DNA of 64,000 nucleotides from Paraburkholderia sp. Tr-20389. Its GTDB lineage: Bacteria; Pseudomonadota; Gammaproteobacteria; Burkholderiales; Burkholderiaceae. Positions 26,353-36,478 of this stretch are shown here, in pieces. The first letter of the stretch is position 1, and every line of letters begins with the position of its first letter. The position numbers and the translations under genes were made by a program. The stretch spans positions 203,640 to 267,639 of the forward strand of contig NZ_JAAGPD010000009.1 of the NCBI RefSeq assembly GCF_017104565.1. The letters are read 5' to 3'. The notes beneath the pieces were generated by a model. It did not search any database and had not been told where the DNA came from. It saw only the letters and a program-made list of their open reading frames with translations.

Positions 26353-27873
26353 GTGGCCACTGTGTCCGCTTCACTCAACGCTTCGCCTGATTCCCTGGAC
26401 GTGCCGCGCGGCACACTGATGATTCAAGGCACGACTTCCGACGCGGGCAAGAGCACGCTCGTCGCCGGTCTGTGCCGCCTCGCGCGGCGCGCAGGCGTGC
26501 GGGTCGCGCCGTTCAAGCCGCAGAACATGGCGCTCAACAGCGCGGTGACCGTCGACGGCGGCGAGATCGGCCGCGCGCAGGCGTTGCAGGCGGTGGCCGC
26601 CGGCATCGACGCGCATACCGACCTGAACCCTGTGCTGCTCAAGCCGACCAGCGACCGGGGCGCGCAGGTGATCATCCACGGCAAGGCGCGCATGAATCTC
26701 GACGCGCGCGCGTATCACGACTACAAGCCCGTCGCGTTCGAGGCCGTGCTGGCGTCGTATGCGCGGCTGAAGGCGTCGTACGACACGATCTTCGTCGAAG
26801 GCGCAGGCAGTCCCGCCGAAATCAATCTGCGCGAGCGCGACATCGCGAACATGGGCTTTGCGGAGGCGGTGGACTGCCCCGTCGTGCTCGTCGCCGACAT
26901 CGATCGCGGCGGCGTGTTCGCGCATCTGACGGGCACGCTCGCGTGTCTGTCCGACAGCGAACAGGCGCGCGTGCGCGGCTTCGTGATCAATCGCTTTCGC
27001 GGCGACGTGAGCCTGTTGCAGCCGGGGCTCGACTGGCTCGAGGCGAAGACGGGCAAGCCCGTGCTCGGCGTCGTGCCGTATCTGCACGGCCTCACGCTCG
27101 ATGCCGAAGACATGCTGCCGCGCGAGCTGCGCGCCGCGCAGGCCAGCGCGGACGCGCTGCGCGTCGTCGTGCCCGCGCTGCCGCATATCAGCAATCACAC
27201 CGATTTCGACGCGCTGCGCGCACATCCGCAAGTCGACTTCCACTACGTGCGCGCGGGCAGCACGCCGCCGCCTGCCGATCTGATCATTTTGCCGGGCTCG
27301 AAGAACGTGCAGGGCGATCTTGCGTTCCTGCGCGCGCAGGGCTGGGACGCGGTGTTGCAACGGCATCTGCGCTACGGCGGACGTGTGATCGGCATTTGCG
27401 GCGGTATGCAGATGCTCGGCCGCGAAGTGGCCGACCCGTATGGCGTGGAAGGTCCGCCCGCGACAGTCGCCGGCCTCGGCTGGCTCGACTTCTCGACGAC
27501 GCTCACGCGCGACAAGACGCTGAAGAACGTGACGGGGCGCCTGGCGACGGACGCCGCCGACATCGCGGGCTACGAGATTCACATGGGAGAAACGCACGGG
27601 CCCGCGCTCGACGCGCCCGCGCTGCTGCTCGCCGACGAAGGGGGCGGCGTGCGCCCCGACGGCGCCCGTTCCGCCGATGGCCAGATTCTCGCAACCTACG
27701 TGCACGGTCTGTTCGACACGCCCGCCGCGTGCGCGTCGCTGCTCGCGTGGGCCGGGCTGAAAGACGCCGGGGCGATCGACTATCCGGCGCTGCGAGAAGC
27801 GTCGCTGGAGCGGCTCGCCGACACGCTCGCCGAACACCTCGATCTGAAGCGTCTATGGGCGGCTGTCTGCTGA
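26353..27873 (+). CDS. cobQ: Adenosylcobyric acid synthase CobQ (glutamine-hydrolysing)
   Basis: A protein of about 506 residues that amidates four corrin side chains. The N-terminal ATPase domain has [11 protein letters not shown] and the KPQNMALNS block. The C-terminal class I glutamine amidotransferase domain carries the nucleophilic cysteine in ICGGMQMLG and a histidine in TYVHGLF. The start is uncertain. GTG at 26353 or 26362, or the ATG at 26419 before IQGTTS, are all in frame. Longer starts overlap cobU promoter space. Confidence 0.92.
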   Translation: MATVSASLNASPDSLDVPRGTLMIQGTTSDAGKSTLVAGLCRLARRAGVRVAPFKPQNMALNSAVTVDGGEIGRAQALQAVAAGIDAHTDLNPVLLKPTSDRGAQVIIHGKARMNLDARAYHDYKPVAFEAVLASYARLKASYDTIFVEGAGSPAEINLRERDIANMGFAEAVDCPVVLVADIDRGGVFAHLTGTLACLSDSEQARVRGFVINRFRGDVSLLQPGLDWLEAKTGKPVLGVVPYLHGLTLDAEDMLPRELRAAQASADALRVVVPALPHISNHTDFDALRAHPQVDFHYVRAGSTPPPADLIILPGSKNVQGDLAFLRAQGWDAVLQRHLRYGGRVIGICGGMQMLGREVADPYGVEGPPATVAGLGWLDFSTTLTRDKTLKNVTGRLATDAADIAGYEIHMGETHGPALDAPALLLADEGGGVRPDGARSADGQILATYVHGLFDTPAACASLLAWAGLKDAGAIDYPALREASLERLADTLAEHLDLKRLWAAVC

Positions 27874-27996
27874 TTCGTTCTCGATAGGAATTAATCTAAG
27901 TCAATAGGGCGGTTTTTCCCGCGCAGTGGTTCGAATACAGTCCGTTCCATCGACGACGCAACCGGCGCCGTCAAACCTGATCTCTGAGGAACCGAC

Positions 27997-28431
27997 ATGA
28001 ACCCGACCGCAAGCAACCAAGCCGATCTTGCCGCCACCATCCTGCGCGTCGCGCTAGGCGTGCTGTACCTCGCGCACAGCCTGCAAAAAATCTTCGTCTT
28101 CACGCTGCCGGGCACGGCGCAGTTCTTCCAGTCGATCGGCTTTCCGGGCTGGCTCGGCTATCTGACCGCGTTCGTCGAACTGGCTGGCGGGATCGCACTG
28201 CTGCTCGGCGTGCAGGTCCGCTGGGTCGCGCTGGTGCTGGTGCCGTTCATGCTCGGCGCGCTGTCCGTGCATCTGCCGAACGGCTGGGGCTTCGCGTCGC
28301 CGCACGGCGGCTGGGAATATCCGGCGTTCTGGGCTGTCACGCTCGTCGTGCAGTCGCTGCTGGGTAACGGCCTGTTTGCGGTGAGCGGCGCGAAGGCGGC
28401 GCCCGTTGCCCAGGCTCGCAACGCGGCCTGA
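27997..28431 (+). CDS. DoxX family membrane protein
   Basis: A 144-residue protein with four predicted transmembrane helices and the DoxX pattern: LRVALGVLYLAHSLQK near the start, GFPGWLGYLTAFVELAGGIALLLG in the middle. A GAGGA ribosome site precedes the ATG. DoxX proteins are small membrane proteins of uncertain role, some linked to thiol or redox stress. It stands alone, so context does not refine the function. Confidence 0.85.
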   Translation: MNPTASNQADLAATILRVALGVLYLAHSLQKIFVFTLPGTAQFFQSIGFPGWLGYLTAFVELAGGIALLLGVQVRWVALVLVPFMLGALSVHLPNGWGFASPHGGWEYPAFWAVTLVVQSLLGNGLFAVSGAKAAPVAQARNAA

Positions 28432-28525
28432 TCCGGATGGGCGGCGGGTGAGCGGGCTTCTTGCGCCTGGCTTGCCCGCTCGATCGCCTCCGCTTGCTTA
28501 CTTCCGCTCGTTCACTTCTGCGCGA

Positions 28526-30196
28526 TCACCTCGGCCATTGCCGTAACGCATCCGCCATGCGTTCAGCCACTTCTTCCCAATCGCGCGCGGCCGATTGCCT
28601 GAACAGGCGCATCACGCCCGGATACCACGGCGAATCGTCGCGTTCGAGCAGCCAGCGCCAGTCGGTCCAGTCATGCGGCAGCATCAGCCAGCACGGTTTG
28701 CCGAGCGCGCCCGCGACGTGCGCCGCAGCCGTGTCGACGGCGATCAGCAAGTCCAGTTGCGTGATGATGGCCGCCGTATCCGCGAAATCCTCGATCGCCG
28801 AGCCGAAATCCACGATGGGCTGCCCGGCGGGCGGCGCGGCCGCTTCGTCCTCCCCCTGGCCTTTCTGCAGGCTGAAGAACGTTATGTCGGGCACGCTCCA
28901 CAGCGGCGCGAGCGGCGCGAGGCCGGGAAGCGAGCGCGTCGCGTCGTGCTGGTTTCCGGCGAAGCCTTTCCACACGAGTCCGACTTTCAGGCCACGCCCC
29001 GTCGGCAGACGGGCGCGCCAGCGCTCGATGCGTTCCGGCGAGGCGTGCAGATAAGGCAGCGCGGCGGGAAGGGTATCGAGGGTCGTGCCGAACCGCAACG
29101 GCAGGCTCAATGGATACACCCAGAAGTCGTGCCGGCCGATCTGGCCGCTGTGCGTCTTGACCTCGTCGACGCTATCCAGCGTTTTCATCAGCGGTTCGAG
29201 GGGCGCGGGACACATCAGCGTCAGATGCCGCACGCCGAGCGTCTTCAAAAGCGGCGCGTAGCGCGCGAACTGCACACAGTCGCCGTAGCCTTGCTCGTGC
29301 CACAACACGAGCGTCTTTCCGTCGAGCGATTCGCCTTGCCACTGCGGCGTCCCGGCCGGTGGCGGGACGTCCTTCGGACAGCGTTGCGGCGCATAGCGCG
29401 CTTCCGCGTGCGGCCAGCCTTCTGCGAGGCGGCCTTGGGTGAGCAGGAGAACGGCGAGGTTCCAGTGGGCGTCGGCGAAATCCGGCGCAAGCGCGAGGGT
29501 CTGACGATAGACGGCCTCCGCTTCGTCGTAGCGGCGGGTGAGCTTGAGGGCCGTGCCCAGATTGTGCAACGCGTCGCGGTGATCGGGCTGCACGGCAAGT
29601 GCCCGCCGGAACACCGTCTCTGCTTCCGCGGGCTGCACGCTGCGCAGCAACGCCATGCCGAGGTTGTACAGCGCGTGGACATAAGTCCCGTCGATTTCGA
29701 GCGCCGCGCGGAACATGGCGACGGATTCGTCCAGACGGCTTTCTTCCATCAGCAGGTTGCCGAGATTGTTGCGGGCGGCGAGGAGCTTCGGTTCGAATTC
29801 GATCGCCCGGCGATAGGCCGCTTCGGCTTCACGCGCACGCGATGTTTTCGTCAGCGTTTCAGCCAGGTAGAAATGCGCCAGCCCGCAGCGCGGGTCGAGT
29901 TCGAGAGCCCGAAGGCAGGTTGCTTCGGCCTCCTGCGTTCGCTGGCGCCGCAGCAGCATCTCACCGAGATTGGCGAGAAAATGCGCGTCTTCACGCAACG
30001 CGATGGCGCGGCGCAGCAGCGCTTCGGCTTCGATCCACACGCCTCGCGCCGACAGCACGACGCCGAGCAGATGCAGTGCGTCGGCGTGATGCGGGTCGTG
30101 TTCGAGCGTGGCGCGATAGCCGCGTTCGGCTTCGTCGAGACGGCCGGCAAGGTGGGCTTCGAAGGCGGCCTGGAAGTTCGGAGATACAGTGGGCAT
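28526..30196 (-). CDS. TPR protein fused to a GT9-like glycosyltransferase domain
   Basis: A 556-residue cytoplasmic protein. Residues 1-290 are about eight tetratricopeptide repeats, recognisable by recurring A-x-x-x-Y-R, P-x-x-A-x-A-H-x-N-L-G patterns. The C-terminal 260 residues resemble the ADP-heptose:LPS heptosyltransferase (GT9) fold, with GLKVGLVWKGFAGN, a LITQLDLLIAVDTAAAHVAGALGKPCW block and a final DWRWLL segment. Such fusions occur in Burkholderiaceae. Substrate and acceptor are unknown. No flagellar or LPS gene is adjacent. Confidence 0.8.
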   Translation of the reverse strand: MPTVSPNFQAAFEAHLAGRLDEAERGYRATLEHDPHHADALHLLGVVLSARGVWIEAEALLRRAIALREDAHFLANLGEMLLRRQRTQEAEATCLRALELDPRCGLAHFYLAETLTKTSRAREAEAAYRRAIEFEPKLLAARNNLGNLLMEESRLDESVAMFRAALEIDGTYVHALYNLGMALLRSVQPAEAETVFRRALAVQPDHRDALHNLGTALKLTRRYDEAEAVYRQTLALAPDFADAHWNLAVLLLTQGRLAEGWPHAEARYAPQRCPKDVPPPAGTPQWQGESLDGKTLVLWHEQGYGDCVQFARYAPLLKTLGVRHLTLMCPAPLEPLMKTLDSVDEVKTHSGQIGRHDFWVYPLSLPLRFGTTLDTLPAALPYLHASPERIERWRARLPTGRGLKVGLVWKGFAGNQHDATRSLPGLAPLAPLWSVPDITFFSLQKGQGEDEAAAPPAGQPIVDFGSAIEDFADTAAIITQLDLLIAVDTAAAHVAGALGKPCWLMLPHDWTDWRWLLERDDSPWYPGVMRLFRQSAARDWEEVAERMADALRQWPR

Positions 30197-30333
30197 GGTG
30201 CAGCCGCAGCGAAAGCTGCGGCAGAAATCGCAGTGGAATCGCCTATCTTAATCGCCCGATGTTCGGGAGTGCTCGCCAGATTTGTCGTAAATCGTCATAT
30301 CCGTGCGAGCCTCTGCGCTGCCCGTTCGAGCCT

Positions 30334-30759
30334 TCAGTACAGCACGATCTGCGTACAGCGGAACAGCGCCATCGTCTTGCCGTTGGGATCGGTGACGGTC
30401 GCATCCCACACCTGCGTGCTGCGCCCCAGGTGCACGGCTTTGGCGACGGTGCGGATCGTCCCATCCCGCGAGGTGCCGAGGAAGTTGCTCTTCAGTTCGA
30501 TCGTCGTGAAGTTGGTCGCGTTGTCGGGCAGATGCGCGAGACACGCATAGCCGCACGCCGTATCGGCGAGACCGATCACGGTGGCCGCATGCAGAAAGCC
30601 GTTCGGCGCCAGCAGTTCGCTGCGCACGGTCAGCTCGGCCGTCAGCGTGCCCTCGTCGAGCGCGATGACGCGCACGCCCAGCAGGCCCGGGAGCGAGCCC
30701 TTCTGGCGTTCGTGAAGCCGGTCGATCGTGTAGTCGCTGCGAAGTTTGCTCATGGTCAT
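30334..30759 (-). CDS. PaaI-type hotdog thioesterase
   Basis: A 141-residue single hotdog-fold protein. The block NGFLHAATVIGLADTACGYA holds the usual active-site region of PaaI-like acyl-CoA thioesterases. Later strands (NFTTIELKSNFLG, TQVWDATVTDPNGK) also fit. The ATG at 30759 is favoured over a TTG three codons upstream; another ATG two codons further in is possible. The acyl substrate is unknown. Confidence 0.85.
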   Translation of the reverse strand: MTMSKLRSDYTIDRLHERQKGSLPGLLGVRVIALDEGTLTAELTVRSELLAPNGFLHAATVIGLADTACGYACLAHLPDNATNFTTIELKSNFLGTSRDGTIRTVAKAVHLGRSTQVWDATVTDPNGKTMALFRCTQIVLY

Positions 30760-30979
30760 GGTTCTCAAAAAAAGGGGCTGGAAGCGTCCTTCAAGCGTGT
30801 AGGGGCTTCGGCCTGACAGGTTTTGCCGATATTATCAACGCCTGGAACGAATGGGCCACGCCGCGCGCACGGGCATCGGCAGCAGGAGCCGCCGACTCAG
30901 CGAACCGCCGCGCGCGGGCGGGCCGGAAGTCGAGCGGCAAACCGGCTGGCCAGCGCCAGCCATCTTCCCGGGAGAATTC

Positions 30980-31699
30980 ATGACGGTGATCGTGGTGGCG
31001 AATCCAAAAGGCGGCGTGGGCAAGAGCACGCTGTCGACCAATCTGGCTGGCTACTTTGCGGCTGAAGGCCAATGGGTCGCGCTCGCCGATCTGGACCGGC
31101 AGCAGTCCGCGCACGCATGGCTCGATCTGCGTCCGGAAACCTTGCCGGCCATCGAAACCTGGCAGGTCGACCCGGACGCGCCGGCGAAGCCGCCCAAGGG
31201 CCTCGAGCAGGCCGTGATCGATACGCCTGCCGGCCTGCATGGCAACCGGCTGAACGTCGCGCTGTCGCTGGCCGACAAGGTGATCGTGCCGCTACAGCCG
31301 TCCATCTTCGATATTCTCGCGACCAAGGAATTTCTCGAGCGGCTCGCGAAGGAAAAGGCCGTGCGCAAGGGCGCGATCGAGATCGGCGTGGTCGGCATGC
31401 GGGTAGATGCACGCACGAAGTCGGCGGACCAGCTGCATCGCTTCGTCGAGGGGCTCGATCTGCCCGTCCTCGGCTATCTGCGCGACACGCAGAACTACGT
31501 GCAGCTGGCGGCGCATGGCCTGACGCTGTGGGACGTCGCGAAAAGCCGCGTCGAGAAGGATCTGGAGCAGTGGGAGTCGATTACCGCGTGGGTCGACGGG
31601 AAGGGCCACGGCGTCAAAGCCGGGAGCGGGAAAGCCGAAGGCGGGAAAGCCGAAAACGGCAAGGCCGCGAACGGGAAGGGCGCAAATAAAAAGGGCTGA
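30980..31699 (+). CDS. ParA family ATPase with a low-complexity Lys/Gly tail
   Basis: A 239-residue ParA/MinD-type ATPase. The deviant Walker A motif NPKGGVGKST is at residues 8-17. Switch II PAGLHGNRLN lies near 81-90. An ATG with a GGAG site immediately upstream fixes the start. No parB is beside it, so it is an orphan ParA. The last ~27 residues are repetitive Gly-Lys-Ala/Glu-Asn and end in NKKG. This tail coincides with DNA that also encodes the panD terminator on the other strand. The cargo is unknown. Confidence 0.85.
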   Translation: MTVIVVANPKGGVGKSTLSTNLAGYFAAEGQWVALADLDRQQSAHAWLDLRPETLPAIETWQVDPDAPAKPPKGLEQAVIDTPAGLHGNRLNVALSLADKVIVPLQPSIFDILATKEFLERLAKEKAVRKGAIEIGVVGMRVDARTKSADQLHRFVEGLDLPVLGYLRDTQNYVQLAAHGLTLWDVAKSRVEKDLEQWESITAWVDGKGHGVKAGSGKAEGGKAENGKAANGKGANKKG

Positions 31700-31725
31700 A
31701 GGCGCGTCTCGCGCATCTTCAGCCC
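31683..31725 (-). terminator. Intrinsic terminator of the panC-panD unit, overlapping the parA end
   Basis: A 9-bp stem (31693-31701 with 31717-31725), extended by an inner GCGCG/CGCGC pairing, is followed on the minus strand by TTTTTATTT. It serves panD, whose stop is 35 bases away. The hairpin and T run include the last codons and stop of parA on the plus strand. Confidence 0.75.
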
Positions 31726-31759
31726 GTCTGCAGCTCCGGCGGCCCGACGGCCGCGGTGC

Positions 31760-32146
31760 TCAGGTCCAGCTTTGCGTCGGCACGTGATCGCGGCTGCCCT
31801 TGATCGCGTTGTTCTCGTCGACGAACACCAGATCCGGCTTCCAGCCCGCCTTGAGTTCTTCCTCGTCGACGTTCGCGAACGCCGCGATGATCACCAGATC
31901 GCCCAGTTGCGCGCGCCGTGCCGCCGAGCCGTTCAGCGAGATCATGCCGCTGCCGCGCTCGCCCTTGATCGCATACGTCGAAAAGCGCTCGCCGTTGTTG
32001 ATGTTCCAGATGTCGATGCGCTCGTTCTCGACGATATTCGCCGCTTCGAGCAGGTTCTCGTCGATCGCGCACGATCCTTCGTAGTGCAGTTCGCAGTGCG
32101 TGACCACCGCGCGGTGAATCTTCGACTTCAGCATGTTGCGTTGCAT
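31760..32146 (-). CDS. panD: Aspartate 1-decarboxylase PanD
   Basis: A 128-residue pyruvoyl-dependent enzyme that makes beta-alanine for pantothenate. The self-cleavage site Gly24-Ser25 lies in EGSCAID, intact. The N-terminus [13 protein letters not shown] is typical. It is 17 bases downstream of panC, which uses the beta-alanine. Confidence 0.95.
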   Translation of the reverse strand: MQRNMLKSKIHRAVVTHCELHYEGSCAIDENLLEAANIVENERIDIWNINNGERFSTYAIKGERGSGMISLNGSAARRAQLGDLVIIAAFANVDEEELKAGWKPDLVFVDENNAIKGSRDHVPTQSWT

Positions 32147-32163
32147 GGCTAATCCTTCCGGCG

Positions 32164-33246
<1,083 letters not shown>

Positions 33247-34119
33247 TCAGGCGGGCAGGTAGGCCAGCCGCACGTAAATTGGCGCGAAGGGCTCGGCCTG
33301 CGTGATCTCGACCAGCGATTCACGCGACAGTTCGAGCATCGCAATGAAGTTCACGACCACGACGGGTACGCCGCGCGTCGTGTCGAACAGCTCGGAAAAC
33401 TCCATGAAGCGCGCGTTCTGCAGCCTGCGCAGGATCACGCTCATGTGTTCGCGCACGGACAGTTCCTCGCGCGAAATCTTGTGATGCTGAACCAGCTTGG
33501 CGCGCTTGATCACGTCGGCCCACGCGGAACGCAGGTCGTCCGTGTTCACATCCGGAAAGCGCGGCGTGATGCTCTGCTCGATGTACACCTCGGCGCGCAG
33601 GAAATCGCGCCCGAGTTGCGGCAACTGGTCGAGGCGCTGCGCGGCGAGCTTCATCTGCTCGTATTCGAGCAGACGGCGCACCAGTTCGGCGCGCGGGTCT
33701 TCCGCTTCCTCGCCCGTGTCCGCCTTCTTCACGGGCAGCAGCATGCGTGACTTGATCTCGATCAGCATCGCGGCCATCAGCAGATATTCGGCGGCGAGTT
33801 CGAGATTGGTCTTGCGCAGTTGTTCGACATAGCCGAGGTACTGGGCCGTCACATCGGCCATCGGAATGTCGAGCACGTTGAAGTTCTGCTTGCGGATCAG
33901 GTACAGCAACAGATCCAGCGGGCCTTCGAAAGTCTCCAGAAAGACTTCGAGCGCGTCGGGCGGAATGTACAGGTCCTGCGGCAGCTTGAAGAGCGGCTCG
34001 CCGTACAGGCGAGCGAAAGCAATGCCGTCGACGGTGTTGGTCGTCGAATCGGTGGCGGGCGCGGCGAGCGCTGCGTCGGACTGTTCCGATGCGGCGCGGG
34101 CCTCGTCGGCGGTGGTCAC
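33247..34119 (-). CDS. scpA: Segregation and condensation protein ScpA
   Basis: A 290-residue kleisin of the SMC-ScpAB complex. The conserved core FEGPLDLLLYLIRKQNFNVLDIPM is near residues 64-87. The C-terminal winged helix includes RLQNARFMEFSELFD. The gene starts with GTG directly at the end of the DUF3460 stop codon. No scpB or smc gene is visible nearby. Confidence 0.93.
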   Translation of the reverse strand: MTTADEARAASEQSDAALAAPATDSTTNTVDGIAFARLYGEPLFKLPQDLYIPPDALEVFLETFEGPLDLLLYLIRKQNFNVLDIPMADVTAQYLGYVEQLRKTNLELAAEYLLMAAMLIEIKSRMLLPVKKADTGEEAEDPRAELVRRLLEYEQMKLAAQRLDQLPQLGRDFLRAEVYIEQSITPRFPDVNTDDLRSAWADVIKRAKLVQHHKISREELSVREHMSVILRRLQNARFMEFSELFDTTRGVPVVVVNFIAMLELSRESLVEITQAEPFAPIYVRLAYLPA

Positions 34120-34305
34120 TTAAAAGTTCTGGTAGTAGACGTACGAGGTCTGGTTCACGCGTGCAGCCTGATTGGACGCGCGTTCGTCGAGGTCGATAGG
34201 CTGCTTGTCCCACAGCAGCGCGCGGCCGCGGCGCTGCTCGTCTTCCAGAGAGGGCTTTTGCTGCTTCAGTTGATTCAGGAACTGCGTGATATCCGATTGA
34301 TACAT
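34120..34305 (-). CDS. DUF3460 small protein
   Basis: A 61-residue protein of unknown function matching my recollection of the DUF3460 family in Burkholderiales: MYQSDITQFLNQLKQQKP at the start and a tyrosine-rich end. It has no signal peptide or membrane segment. It abuts scpA (stop immediately before the GTG), suggesting coupled translation and a possible link to the condensin, though this is inference. Confidence 0.8.
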   Translation of the reverse strand: MYQSDITQFLNQLKQQKPSLEDEQRRGRALLWDKQPIDLDERASNQAARVNQTSYVYYQNF

Positions 34306-34666
34306 GGCTCGACGTCCGTGAATGAAGATGACGGCGCCCGGAAGGTGGGTCTGATGCGGGGCCGCTGGTGCAGAACAGGATTTTACCGCAAGCCTGCGCG
34401 AGCCAAGTGAAAAGTCAGCGGAACCGCGAGCGGTGGGCGGCGTCCAAGGCGGGCAACCGGTCTGCCAGGTCGGCGCCGCGCGCCGCTATCCCGGCGGCTA
34501 TCCCGTTAATGGCGTGCTGCCGCCGATGTGTTCAAATAGCGCCGTTCCCCTGTGCCGCGACGGCGCCGGGTGTCGGCAGTGTTCAACAAATCGTCAAAAG
34601 AGCCGGAGGTCGTGTTTGGCGGGGTGGGCCATCGAGCGATCGCGCGAGCGCCGCAGCGAAAACACA
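34306..34666. other. Intergenic spacer between DUF3460 and tamA
   Basis: These 361 bases separate divergent genes and should hold both promoters. I see no RNA gene, repeat or terminator. Some of it may code if tamA starts earlier, but the upstream frame lacks a signal peptide pattern. Confidence 0.4.
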
Positions 34667-36463
34667 GTGACGGACGGTCGCGCCGGGCGGCGCGCATCGT
34701 TGGCGGCGATGCTGCTGCGCGCCTGTCTGTCGTGCGGCTTCTGCGCGCTGCTGCTGGCGACGACGCACGCCCACGCCGCGCGCGCGAAGCCGACTTACAA
34801 GGTCGACGTCGAGGTGGAGCCGCGCTCGCTGCGCAAGCTGCTCGAAGAACATCTCGACATTTCCCGCTTCGCGAAACGCGACGACATCAGCCCCGAGCAG
34901 TTCGAGTTTCTCGTGACGGCGACGCCGCAGCAGGTGCGCGATCTGGCGTCGACGGAAGGCTATTTCACGCCCGTCGTGCGGACCGACGTGCGCACGATCG
35001 ACGACAAGAGAGTTGTGCGCGTGTCCGTCGATCCCGGTCCGCGCACCACCATATCGTCGATTTCACTGTCGTTTCGCGGCCCCGTGCTGACGGAAGACCC
35101 CGAGCAGGAGAACAAGACCCGCTTCGCGTTCTCGCTGCACGAGGGCGATCCATTCACCCAAGGCAACTGGGACGATGCGAAGGAAGCGGCGCTCAAGGCG
35201 CTGCAGTCGCGCCGCTATCTGGGCGCGAAGATCGCGCGTTCGGAAGCACGGGTCGATCCGCGTACGCACGACGCGCAGCTGTCCGTCACCTTCGACAGCG
35301 GTCCCACGTTCACGATGGGCAAGCTCGACGTGTCGGGCCCGAGGCGCTATCCGGAACGCATCATCGAGAACGTGAATCCGATTTCGCCGGGCGAAGTCTA
35401 CGACGTGCAGCGCGTGACCGAACTGCAGCGTCAGTTGCAGAACACACCGTACTACGCGAGCGTCGCGATCGACGTCGGCAACGACACGGAAAAGCCGCTC
35501 GAAACGCCGATGCACGTGAAGGTGAGCGAGTATCCGTACAACAGCGTGCGCGGCGGCGTCGGCTATTCGACGGACACGGGCGCGCATATCCAGGGCTCGT
35601 ATTCGTATCTCGACACGTTCGGCGCAGCCTGGCCGTTCACCGTCGCCGGCCGGCTCGACCAGATCCAGCAGTACGGCCAGGTGACGCTCGCGATGCCGCC
35701 CGGCCTGCGCGGCTGGACCAACAGCGCGCTCGTGTCGTACACGAGCACCGATGTGTCCGACACGCGTATCTACAGCTTGCGGGCGGGCTTGCAGCGCGCC
35801 CGCACGTCGCAGTACATCGACTACGCGTATTCGCTCCTCTACTACCAGGACAGGCTGGACCAGAACACCCAGGCACCGACCACGAGCCGCGCGCTCGTGC
35901 CCGGCTGGTCGTGGACGCGCCGCAATACCGACGACCCGCTGTTTCCGCGCTCGGGCAACCTGATTCACGTCGAGGCAGGCTTTGCCGTGAAAGGCGCGCT
36001 GACCGATCAGACCTTCATCCGCGGCTATGCGCGCGGCCAGCAATACTTGCCCGTCGGCGCGCGCGACCTGGTTCTGTTTCGCGCGGAACTGGGCGGCGTG
36101 TTCACGAGCGGGCCGTCGAGCGGCGTGCCGGCGTCGCTGCTGTTCCGCGCGGGCGGCTCGAATTCGGTGCGCGGCTACGGGTATCAGAGTATCGGTAACA
36201 ACGTCGGCGGCTCGATTCTGCCGACCAAGTACCTCGTGACGGGCACTTCCGAATATCAGCACTGGTTCAACCGGGACTGGGGCGCCGCCGTGTTCTTCGA
36301 TATCGGCACGGCTACCGATACCTGGGGCGAAAAGATTTTCTATCCGGGCGTCGGCCTGGGCGCGCGCTGGCGCAGCCCCGTCGGCCCGGTGAACATCGAT
36401 CTCGCATACGGCACGCGCAACCGCAGTGTGCGGCCGTATCTGACGCTCGGCATTGCGTTCTGA
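34667..36463 (+). CDS. tamA: Outer-membrane assembly factor TamA (BamA/Omp85 family)
   Basis: About 598 residues: an N-terminal signal sequence (LLRACLSCGFCALLLATTHA), three POTRA-like domains up to about residue 290 and a 16-strand Omp85 barrel. The lid-loop VRGYGYQSIG motif and a terminal phenylalanine (LGIAF) are visible. It works with TamB in autotransporter insertion and phospholipid transport. The start is uncertain: GTG at 34667 or ATG at 34709. It ends 15 bases before tamB. Confidence 0.9.
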   Translation: MTDGRAGRRASLAAMLLRACLSCGFCALLLATTHAHAARAKPTYKVDVEVEPRSLRKLLEEHLDISRFAKRDDISPEQFEFLVTATPQQVRDLASTEGYFTPVVRTDVRTIDDKRVVRVSVDPGPRTTISSISLSFRGPVLTEDPEQENKTRFAFSLHEGDPFTQGNWDDAKEAALKALQSRRYLGAKIARSEARVDPRTHDAQLSVTFDSGPTFTMGKLDVSGPRRYPERIIENVNPISPGEVYDVQRVTELQRQLQNTPYYASVAIDVGNDTEKPLETPMHVKVSEYPYNSVRGGVGYSTDTGAHIQGSYSYLDTFGAAWPFTVAGRLDQIQQYGQVTLAMPPGLRGWTNSALVSYTSTDVSDTRIYSLRAGLQRARTSQYIDYAYSLLYYQDRLDQNTQAPTTSRALVPGWSWTRRNTDDPLFPRSGNLIHVEAGFAVKGALTDQTFIRGYARGQQYLPVGARDLVLFRAELGGVFTSGPSSGVPASLLFRAGGSNSVRGYGYQSIGNNVGGSILPTKYLVTGTSEYQHWFNRDWGAAVFFDIGTATDTWGEKIFYPGVGLGARWRSPVGPVNIDLAYGTRNRSVRPYLTLGIAF

Positions 36464-36478
36464 CATCACACTTTGAGC

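Noticed and set aside
26472-27887. Overlapping +2 frame across cobQ
   Set aside because: cobQ in the other frame has full family motifs; this frame is Arg-rich shadow.
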